Shown here piece after piece: positions 14,257 to 19,288 of a DNA stretch of 19,288 bases (the stretch's first letter is position 1; each line of letters begins with the position of its first letter). This DNA comes from Actinomycetota bacterium (GTDB taxonomy: Bacteria; Actinomycetota; Thermoleophilia; Gaiellales; Gaiellaceae): positions 1-19,288 of the forward strand of contig VGCB01000004.1 of assembly GCA_016870235.1 (NCBI GenBank), given 5' to 3'. Under the pieces are notes generated by a model that saw nothing but the letters and a program-made list of their open reading frames with translations, did not search any database and had not been told where the DNA came from. Made by a program: the position numbers and the translations under genes.

Positions 14257-14802
14257 TCAGACGGTGACGCCGAGGCGCTCCATGCCGAGGCGGACGAGCT
14301 CCGCGCCGAGCTCTGGGGTGTGGTAGCCCCGTGTCTCCTCCTCCATGCCCTGCGGCTTGAGCCACGGAACGAGGAAGTGGATGATGATCTCGCGGCTGGA
14401 GAACCGCCACTTGCCGTCGGCCTCGCGGCGGTAGAGATCCTTGTACGAGGCCGCCGCCGAGATAGCGGTGCCGCCCGAGTCGGTGCCCGCGACGAAGGCG
14501 TCGCACTGCCCGGTGGCGGTGTCGCCGTCGATCGACAGGATCTGGTGCCCGGTCGTGAAGTGGTGCATCTCGAAGAACGCGTACTGGAAGGCGTCGAAGC
14601 CGTTCGCGATCGCCTCCTTGCCGATGAACTCGCCCCAGGCGCCACCGATGATGAACTTCGCGTCATCCGTCCAGCAGTCCATGAAGCGGTCCTTCTCGGC
14701 CTTGTCCATCCCATGGACGTAGTTGCAGGCCAGCTCCTGGATCGCGAGCTTCGTCTCGACCTCCGCCAGCCGCTCCTCGAGCGATCTCCCGTTGCTGCTC
14801 AT
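14257..14802 (-). CDS. SnoaL/NTF2-like family protein
   Basis: A 181-residue nuclear-transport-factor-2-fold protein of the SnoaL-like kind. The pattern is an N-terminal helix (LAEVETKLAIQELACNYVHGMDKAEKDRFMDCW, about 13-45), DDAKFIIGG (46-54), the FIGKEAIANGF helix, MHHFTTGHQILSIDGDTATGQCDAF (79-103), and a YKDLYRREADGKWRFSSREI strand pair. Members include hydroxylases/cyclases, dehydratases, isomerases and ring-hydroxylating dioxygenase small-subunit relatives; no dioxygenase partner is nearby. The ATG at 14802 (MSSNGRS) is chosen because GGAGG lies 6 nt upstream (14809-14813); the frame extends 22 codons further without merit. It is 79 bp after the LLM gene and probably co-transcribed with it. 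It may process the product of that monooxygenase (inference). Confidence 0.87.
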   Translation of the reverse strand: MSSNGRSLEERLAEVETKLAIQELACNYVHGMDKAEKDRFMDCWTDDAKFIIGGAWGEFIGKEAIANGFDAFQYAFFEMHHFTTGHQILSIDGDTATGQCDAFVAGTDSGGTAISAAASYKDLYRREADGKWRFSSREIIIHFLVPWLKPQGMEEETRGYHTPELGAELVRLGMERLGVTV

Positions 14803-14881
14803 TCGCGTCCTCCACTCCTCTCGCTTCGTTTCCGACCCCCGCGGGGCAGGCAGGGGTCGCCGTTCCACGCTGCGGCGGCCC

Positions 14882-15994
14882 TCACGGAACGTTGCCGCCG
14901 ACCCCCTCGACGAGCCCCGTCCCGGGCACGCGAATGCCCAGGCGCTCGAGCCGCGGGATCACCTCGTCCCGGATGATGGGCAGGTCGTCGAGGTAGTTCA
15001 CCATCGTGAAGGCGGTGCCGTCGAGGCCGTCGTCGCTGAGCTTCTTGAACGCCGCCGCGACCTCGTCCGGGCTGCCCTTGATCACCGGGATGCTCTGGCT
15101 CGAGACGACCTTCTCCCGGAGCATCGGCACCCACTCCGCGGGGATCGACTCCGAGCCCCTGATCGCCTCCTCCCACGCGTCCGCCACCGCCCAGTCGCCG
15201 TTCTCGGTGACGACGTGGCGGTAGTACTCGTCGGCGTCGGCGCTCGTCGGCCGGCACATCACCGTGCAGCTCGCGAAGAGGCCGATGTCGCGCCCGCCCT
15301 GCACCGCCCTGGCCGCGGCGGTCGCCTCAGCGACCGTCTCGAGATCGATCAGGTACATGAAGAGGAAGTCGGCATGCTCGGCGGCGAACTGCCGTCCGCG
15401 CGGCGACGAGCCGGCGCTGATGATCTTCGGCTTGCCGACCGGCAGCGGGTTGCCGTTCAGCCCCTTGAGGTCGAAGAAGCGGCCCTTGAAGTCGAACGGC
15501 TCCGACTCCGTCCACAGCCGCTTCACGATCGTGAGCCACTCCGTCGTGTAGTCGTACCGCGCGTCGTGGTCGAGCATCTCGACCCCGAAGAGCTCGAAGT
15601 CCGCCTGGTTGAAGCCCGAGACGACGTTGAGGCCAAACCGTCCGCCGCCGATGCGGTCGCAGGTGACGCACTGCTTCGCGGCCATCACCGGGTTGACGAA
15701 GGGGGCGTGCACCGTCCCGAAGACGGTGATCCGCTCGGTCGCCTGGAGGATGCCGGCGGCCCAGGTGAGCACCTCGAGCGCGTGGCCGTCGACCGGCGAC
15801 TTCCCGCCGAAGCTCGACCAGATCCCGAACGGGAGCAGGAAGTCGAGCCTCGCCTCCTCGGCCAGCCGGGCCGCGGCGACGTTGTTCTCCCACGTCGAGT
15901 CCCAGCGCTCGGGCGCGAGCGTCTTCGTCAGTCCGCCCCACGCGTTCACAGCGAAGAGACCGAGCTTGAACGTGCTCGACGGTTTAGATGCCAC
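14882..15994 (-). CDS. LLM class FMN-dependent monooxygenase (SsuD/RutA-like)
   Basis: A 370-residue luciferase-family monooxygenase of the SsuD/RutA/NtaA branch. Features are FKLGLFAVNAWGG (9-21), VFGTVHAPFVNPVMAAKQ (91-108), RFGLNVVSGFNQADFELFG (119-137), HDARYDYTTEW (143-153), SAGSSPRGRQFAA (193-205), and the KGSPDEVAAAFKKL helix near the end. It is a clear paralogue of the protein at 3216-4346, which is coupled to an FMN reductase; that reductase may serve both (inference). The GTG start is fixed by AGGAGG (16002-16007) 7 nt upstream. It heads a short two-gene unit with the SnoaL-like gene, under its own promoter (16030-16058), divergent from the ABC importer genes. Predicted to oxygenate or cleave an uptake substrate or early intermediate; the exact reaction is unknown. 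Confidence 0.9.
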   Translation of the reverse strand: MASKPSSTFKLGLFAVNAWGGLTKTLAPERWDSTWENNVAAARLAEEARLDFLLPFGIWSSFGGKSPVDGHALEVLTWAAGILQATERITVFGTVHAPFVNPVMAAKQCVTCDRIGGGRFGLNVVSGFNQADFELFGVEMLDHDARYDYTTEWLTIVKRLWTESEPFDFKGRFFDLKGLNGNPLPVGKPKIISAGSSPRGRQFAAEHADFLFMYLIDLETVAEATAAARAVQGGRDIGLFASCTVMCRPTSADADEYYRHVVTENGDWAVADAWEEAIRGSESIPAEWVPMLREKVVSSQSIPVIKGSPDEVAAAFKKLSDDGLDGTAFTMVNYLDDLPIIRDEVIPRLERLGIRVPGTGLVEGVGGNVP

Positions 15995-16029
15995 CTTCTG
16001 TCCTCCTGAGATGCCTGCAGGTCCCGGCC

Positions 16030-16058
16030 ATGATCTCCATGTTCGACGCTCATGTCAA
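16030..16058 (-). promoter_or_regulatory. Predicted promoter of the LLM/SnoaL-like unit
   Basis: On the minus strand a consensus -35 TTGACA (16058-16053) is followed after 17 bp by GATCAT (16035-16030) as a -10 with 4 of 6 consensus bases. The leader to the GTG at 15994 would be about 30 nt. The -35 box is also the left arm of the candidate operator at 16053-16070. Confidence 0.5.
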
Positions 16059-16070
16059 GATTGGTTTACA
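16053..16070. promoter_or_regulatory. Inverted repeat TGTCAA-N6-TTTACA, candidate TetR operator (copy 2)
   Basis: One mismatch from a perfect 6-bp-arm inverted repeat, with spacer GATTGG. Same arm sequences and spacing as the copy at 14096-14113. It lies between the two divergent -35 boxes, covering the one that drives the LLM unit and adjacent to the one for the ABC importer, so one bound protein could affect both. Confidence 0.5.
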
Positions 16071-16086
16071 GCCACGTCGAGGGCGA

Positions 16087-16115
16087 TTGACAAGCACTCG
16101 CCGACGGGGTATTGC
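16087..16115 (+). promoter_or_regulatory. Predicted promoter of the ABC importer unit
   Basis: A consensus -35 TTGACA (16087-16092), a 17-bp spacer and TATTGC (16110-16115) as a weak -10. Transcription would start near 16122, leaving a leader of about 33 nt before the TTG start of the permease. The two divergent -35 boxes are only 28 bp apart. Confidence 0.45.
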
Positions 16116-16154
16116 TACGCAGTCAGACGTCATCCATCGACCCGGGACATTGCA

Positions 16155-17162
16155 TTGACGGACTCCACGCAGACCGCTCCGGCCGGTCCTGCCGCGGCGC
16201 GGCGGCCGCACCTCTCGATCGCCGACTTCTTCGGCAAGTACGGCGTCTTCGTCGTCTTCCTCGGGCTGATCGTGTTCTTCAGCGTGCACCCGACGAGCGG
16301 CGAGGCCTTCCGGACGTGGGAGAACGCGAAGACGATCTTCGGGCTGTCCGCGCCTCTCGCCGTGATGGCGCTGTCGCTGACGATCGTCCTCGTGATGCGC
16401 GACTTCGACCTCTCGATCGGCGCGACGATGGGCCTCGGCGGGGCGTTCGCGATCACCCTGATGTCGAAGCACGGCGTCGGCTGGGGGCTCGCGATCGCGC
16501 TCGGGCTGCTGATCGGGGCCGCGGTCGGGGCGTTCAACGGCACCCTGATCTCGTACCTTCGCGCGCCGTCGTTCGTGATCACCCTGGCCGTGACGACGGT
16601 GGTGTACGGCGTCGAGTTCGCGATCACGGGGCAGAAGACGATCTTCGAGGGGGTCGCGCCCGCCTACACCTGGCTCGGCCAGAACAGGCCGCTTCTCGAC
16701 ATCGCCGCCCAGGCGTGGGTTGCGCTCGCGCTCGCGATCCTCGTGTGGCTCCTGCTCGACCACACGGAGGTCGGGCGGTATATGTACGCGCTCGGCGGCA
16801 ATCCCGAGGCTGCCCGGCTCGCCGGCATCCGCACGCGCGAGCTCAAGTTCCTCGGGTTCGTGATCGTCGGCCTCGGCGCGGCCTTCGCCGGGATCATCCT
16901 CACCTCGCAGGCCGGCGCCTCGAGCCCCACCCAGGGCGTCGCGTACCTGCTGCCGGCCTACGCGGCCGCGTTCCTCGGCTCGACGATGTTCCGCCCAGGC
17001 GAGTTCAACGTGCCCGGGACCGTCGTCGGCGTCCTCTTCCTGCAGGTGATCCAGACGGGCCTGAACATGCTCGGACTCAACACGAGCGTCGTCAACATCG
17101 TCCAGGGCAGCATCCTGATCGGGGCGGTGTTGGCCAGCCTCGTCGGGTCGAGACGCCGATGA
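16155..17162 (+). CDS. ABC transporter permease (RbsC/branched sugar-type family)
   Basis: A 335-residue inner-membrane permease of the BPD_transp_2/RbsC type, forming the pore of a high-affinity importer. After a hydrophilic N-terminal tail (1-27) there are about ten hydrophobic segments, roughly 28-44, 60-80, 88-103, 108-128, 138-157, 187-202, 230-250, 262-279, 285-303 and 315-331. The cytoplasmic ATPase-contact loop GRYMYALGGNPEAARLAGI (208-226) is the clear hallmark. The start is best taken as TTG at 16155, since the frame upstream shows no family similarity; only a weak GGGA lies 7-8 nt before it, so the start is less sure than the rest. Its stop overlaps the ATPase start (ATGA). It may import the cluster's substrate (inference from the divergent arrangement); family members mostly carry sugars and polyols, also purines and autoinducer-2. 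Confidence 0.9.
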   Translation: MTDSTQTAPAGPAAARRPHLSIADFFGKYGVFVVFLGLIVFFSVHPTSGEAFRTWENAKTIFGLSAPLAVMALSLTIVLVMRDFDLSIGATMGLGGAFAITLMSKHGVGWGLAIALGLLIGAAVGAFNGTLISYLRAPSFVITLAVTTVVYGVEFAITGQKTIFEGVAPAYTWLGQNRPLLDIAAQAWVALALAILVWLLLDHTEVGRYMYALGGNPEAARLAGIRTRELKFLGFVIVGLGAAFAGIILTSQAGASSPTQGVAYLLPAYAAAFLGSTMFRPGEFNVPGTVVGVLFLQVIQTGLNMLGLNTSVVNIVQGSILIGAVLASLVGSRRR

Positions 17163-18769
17163 GCGACCCGACAGGCGAGAAGGCGCCGGAGCCTGCGATT
17201 CCGGACGGGACGTCGGTGGGAGTTGCCGAGACGCCCTACTTCCTGGAGGGGATCCAGCTCCACAAGCAGTATCCCGGCGTCCTCGCCGTCGATCACGTCG
17301 ACATCGGCATGCGGCCCGGCGAGGTGCTCGGGCTGGTCGGCAAGAACGGGGCCGGGAAAAGCACGACGATCAAGATGTTCGCGGGTGCGGTCGCCCCTGA
17401 CGCGGGCGAGATCCGCCTCGACGGCAAGACGATCCACCTGCACGGGCCGCACCACGCCCACAGCCTCGGCCTCTCGTTCGTGCACCAGGAGCTCTCGGAC
17501 GTGCCGAACCTGTCGGTCGCCGAGAACGTGATGCTGGGCCTCGGCTACCCCCGCCGCCTCGGTGCCTTCGTCAGCTGGCGACGGCTGCGGCAGCAGGCGG
17601 CCGAGGTGCTGGCGCGCATCGATGCCCCGATCCGGCCCGACGCGCTTGTCGGCTCGCTCAGCGTCGTCCAGCAGCGGCTCGTGATGATCGCCCACGCCCT
17701 CGCACGGGAGTCGCGCCTGCTCGTGCTCGACGAGCCGACCGCGTCGCTCACGAACGACGAGATCGAGCATCTCTTCGCCGTGGTCCGGTCGCTCGCGACG
17801 AACGGCGTGTCGGTCGTGTACGTCTCGCACCGGCTCGACGAGATCTTCGAGATCACGCAGCGGGTGGTCGTGATGCGGGATGCGCGTGTCGTCGCGAACG
17901 TCCCCACCGCCGAGCTCGACCGCCGCTCGCTGATCGCCCAGATCACCGGCACGACGAGCGGGCAGACCGCCGCCGAGCGCCGCGCTGCGAACGGCGTCGG
18001 GCCGCCCCCCGAGACCGACGTCCTGCTCGAGGTCGAGAACGTGACGTTGCCCGGCCTCGTCGACAGCGTCAGCTTCCAGCTTCGCGAGGGCGAGCTGCTC
18101 GGCATCGCGGGGCTGGTGGGCGCCGGTCGCACGGAGCTCGTGCGCCTGATCACGGGGGCCGACCGGCGTGCCTCGGGCCGGATCGCGATCCGCGGCCGCG
18201 ACATCGGCTCGACCACGAGCAGCGCCCTCGACGCGGGGATCGTCCTCGTGCCCGAGGAGCGGCGGACGCAGGGGCTTGTGCTCGAGTTCAGCATCCGCAA
18301 GAACGTGACCCTGGCGACCCTGCCGCAGCACCGCCTCGCCGGCGTGCTGCCGAGCCCGTCGGTGACGCAGGAGCGGAAGACCGCGCACGCGATGATCGAG
18401 CGCCTGGCGATCCGCGCCAGCGGCTCGGAGCAGCCCGCCGGGTGGCTCTCGGGCGGCAACCAGCAGAAGGTCGTGCTCGCGAAGTGGCTGCGGCGCGGTG
18501 GGGACGTGTTCGTCCTCGACGAGCCGACGCTCGGGATCGACGTCGAGGCGAAGGAGGAGATCTACGACCTGATGGAGGCGCTCACCGCCGACGACAAGGG
18601 CGTCATCTTCATCTCGTCGGAGTTCCCCGAGCTCGTCGGGATCTGCAACCGCGTGATCGTCCTCCGGGAAGGGCGCATCGTCGGGCAGCTCGTCGGCGAC
18701 GAGATCACCGAGAGCGGGATCCTCGACCTCTGCTACAGCCACGCCGCCGACGAGGCCGCGCCGGGCTGA
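17159..18769 (+). CDS. ABC transporter ATP-binding protein, two-domain (RbsA/MglA type)
   Basis: A 536-residue fused double ATPase energising the permease encoded just upstream. Domain 1 (about 28-265) has Walker A GKNGAGKST (61-69), HQEL at the Q-loop, signature LSVVQQ (in place of LSGGQ), Walker B LLVLDEPTAS and the VSHRLDEI H-loop. Domain 2 (about 290-525) has a degenerate Walker A, GLVGAGRTEL, with Arg for Lys, as is usual for this family, a canonical LSGGNQQKV signature, and FVLDEPTLGIDV as Walker B. ATG start overlapping the permease stop (ATGA, 17159-17162), so the two are translationally coupled. No periplasmic binding protein gene follows; the next gene faces the opposite way. The complete importer must take its binding protein from elsewhere. 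Confidence 0.95.
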   Translation: MSDPTGEKAPEPAIPDGTSVGVAETPYFLEGIQLHKQYPGVLAVDHVDIGMRPGEVLGLVGKNGAGKSTTIKMFAGAVAPDAGEIRLDGKTIHLHGPHHAHSLGLSFVHQELSDVPNLSVAENVMLGLGYPRRLGAFVSWRRLRQQAAEVLARIDAPIRPDALVGSLSVVQQRLVMIAHALARESRLLVLDEPTASLTNDEIEHLFAVVRSLATNGVSVVYVSHRLDEIFEITQRVVVMRDARVVANVPTAELDRRSLIAQITGTTSGQTAAERRAANGVGPPPETDVLLEVENVTLPGLVDSVSFQLREGELLGIAGLVGAGRTELVRLITGADRRASGRIAIRGRDIGSTTSSALDAGIVLVPEERRTQGLVLEFSIRKNVTLATLPQHRLAGVLPSPSVTQERKTAHAMIERLAIRASGSEQPAGWLSGGNQQKVVLAKWLRRGGDVFVLDEPTLGIDVEAKEEIYDLMEALTADDKGVIFISSEFPELVGICNRVIVLREGRIVGQLVGDEITESGILDLCYSHAADEAAPG

Positions 18770-18792
18770 GCGCCGCGGGGTCGGCCGTCCGG

Positions 18793-18810
18793 ACCGCGCC
18801 CACGCGCGGT
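18793..18810. terminator. GC-rich hairpin between convergent genes
   Basis: ACCGCGC (18793-18799) and GCGCGGT (18804-18810) form a perfect 7-bp stem with a CCAC tetraloop, in the 51-bp gap between the ATPase stop and the stop of the convergent P450 gene. It could terminate both directions. No T-tract on either side. Confidence 0.5.
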
Positions 18811-18820
18811 GGATCCAGGC

Positions 18821-19288
18821 TCAGACGTCGTAGAGGACGTGCAGAGGCGCCCAGCGGGCGTCGTTGCCGACCACCGAGAAGCGCGGAGGCTCGGCGTCGG
18901 GGTCGAGCCTCAGGCGCGGCAGGCGCGCGATCGTGCAGAGCACCGTCTCCTCGATCTCGGCGCGCCCGAGCGCCTGGCCGGGGCACGAGCGCTTCCCCTG
19001 GTTGAAGAGGAAGTGATCGCGGATGCCGTGCCGCTCCGGCCGGAACGCCTCCGCGTCCGGGAACCGCTCCGGATCGATGTTCGCCGATCCGGCGACCGCC
19101 ACGATCGTCTCGCCCGCACGGATCAGCGCGCCACCGAGCTCGAAGTCCTCGAGGGCGACGCGAGGCGGCACGAACCCGGAGTGCAGCCGGAACACCTCCT
19201 CGACGAACAGCGACGCGTCGACAGTCCCCTCGGCGAGCCCGTCGCGGAGGTCGGGTCGCGAGGCGACGGTGTGGAGCGCGTTCCGGAT
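18821..19288 (-). CDS. Cytochrome P450, C-terminal part (runs off window)
   Basis: The last 155 residues of a cytochrome P450 whose N-terminus lies beyond the right edge. The frame is open from 19288. The K-helix ExxR is visible in the extension before 19195 (EEVFRLHSG), followed by the IDPERFPDAEAFRPERHG meander and the haem loop FNQGKRSCPG with its cysteine ligand, then the ALGRAEIEETVL L-helix. The short frame starting at 19195 with a GTG codon is only an internal position, since the upstream residues continue the P450 pattern (RNALHTVASRPDLRDGL). The I-helix is not in the window. It is convergent to the importer operon. It differs clearly from the P450 at 5037-6281 in the haem region. Whether it belongs to the same pathway is unknown. 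Confidence 0.9.
   Translation of the reverse strand: MRNALHTVASRPDLRDGLAEGTVDASLFVEEVFRLHSGFVPPRVALEDFELGGALIRAGETIVAVAGSANIDPERFPDAEAFRPERHGIRDHFLFNQGKRSCPGQALGRAEIEETVLCTIARLPRLRLDPDAEPPRFSVVGNDARWAPLHVLYDV

Noticed and set aside
14257..14802. SnoaL-like protein taken as a sign of a polyketide antibiotic cluster
   Set aside because: No ketosynthase, acyl carrier protein or other polyketide genes are present. The fold is widespread in catabolic clusters.
15609..16154. Upstream extension of the permease frame
   Set aside because: It runs antisense over the LLM gene and through the divergent promoters, with no membrane or domain features.
16112..17158. Upstream extension of the ATPase frame across the permease gene
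   Set aside because: The stretch is an Arg-rich out-of-frame shadow of the permease. The true ATPase start is the ATG at 17159, overlapping the permease stop.
1..19288. Search for tRNA, rRNA, CRISPR arrays, transposases, phage or defence genes
   Set aside because: None was seen. No repeated spacers, transposase motifs or terminal repeats, and the gene content is uniformly metabolic with one importer and one regulator.

Overview
The window is very GC-rich, with GC-biased third positions, frequent GTG/TTG starts and strong purine-rich ribosome binding sites. Together with an abundance of LLM-class flavin monooxygenases and cytochromes P450 this points to an actinomycetote. Which class (for example Thermoleophilia or a soil actinobacterium) cannot be settled from the sequence. 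I see no tRNA, rRNA, CRISPR array, insertion sequence or phage gene.

Layout, right to left on the minus strand. (1) 18821-19288 is the C-terminal part of a cytochrome P450 running off the right edge. It faces the transporter genes across a 51-bp gap that holds a GC-rich hairpin. (2) 16155-18769 (+) is a two-gene ABC importer unit: an RbsC-type permease and a two-domain RbsA-type ATPase, joined by an ATGA overlap. No substrate-binding protein is present. (3) 16001-16150 is a divergent promoter region. (4) 15994-14257 (-) holds an LLM monooxygenase and a SnoaL-like protein, followed by an 11-bp-stem GC hairpin that looks like a terminator. (5) 13971-211 (-) is a tightly packed run of 14 genes: SDR (altered active site), TetR regulator, LLM, LLM, acyl-CoA ligase, acyl-CoA dehydrogenase, crotonase-fold protein, P450, VOC protein, LLM, NAD(P)H-FMN reductase, LLM, PPOX-family flavin protein and classical SDR. 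Most gaps are under 90 bp, several are overlaps, and the largest (147 bp, 4347-4493) may hold an internal promoter or terminator.

Inference on function: five LLM enzymes, an FMN reductase, one or two P450s, dehydrogenases, a CoA ligase, an acyl-CoA dehydrogenase and a crotonase together resemble the logic of camphor/terpenoid or other alicyclic-compound catabolism. In that logic a P450 hydroxylates, an SDR oxidises to a ketone, a flavin-dependent monooxygenase oxidises or inserts oxygen, the acid is activated with CoA, and beta-oxidation-like steps follow. The substrate is unknown, and no thiolase, 3-hydroxyacyl-CoA dehydrogenase, lactone hydrolase or ring-cleaving dioxygenase is visible.

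The most notable regulatory signal is an 18-bp inverted repeat, TGTCAA-N6-TT(G/T)ACA. It occurs in both large promoter regions (14096-14113 and 16053-16070), and in each its left half coincides with the minus-strand -35 box. The TetR protein encoded in the operon is the obvious candidate to bind it. The most notable protein signals are an SDR whose Ser-Tyr-Lys catalytic positions read Gly-His-Gln, a crotonase lacking both usual catalytic glutamates, and a P450 with Asn in place of the I-helix acidic residue.
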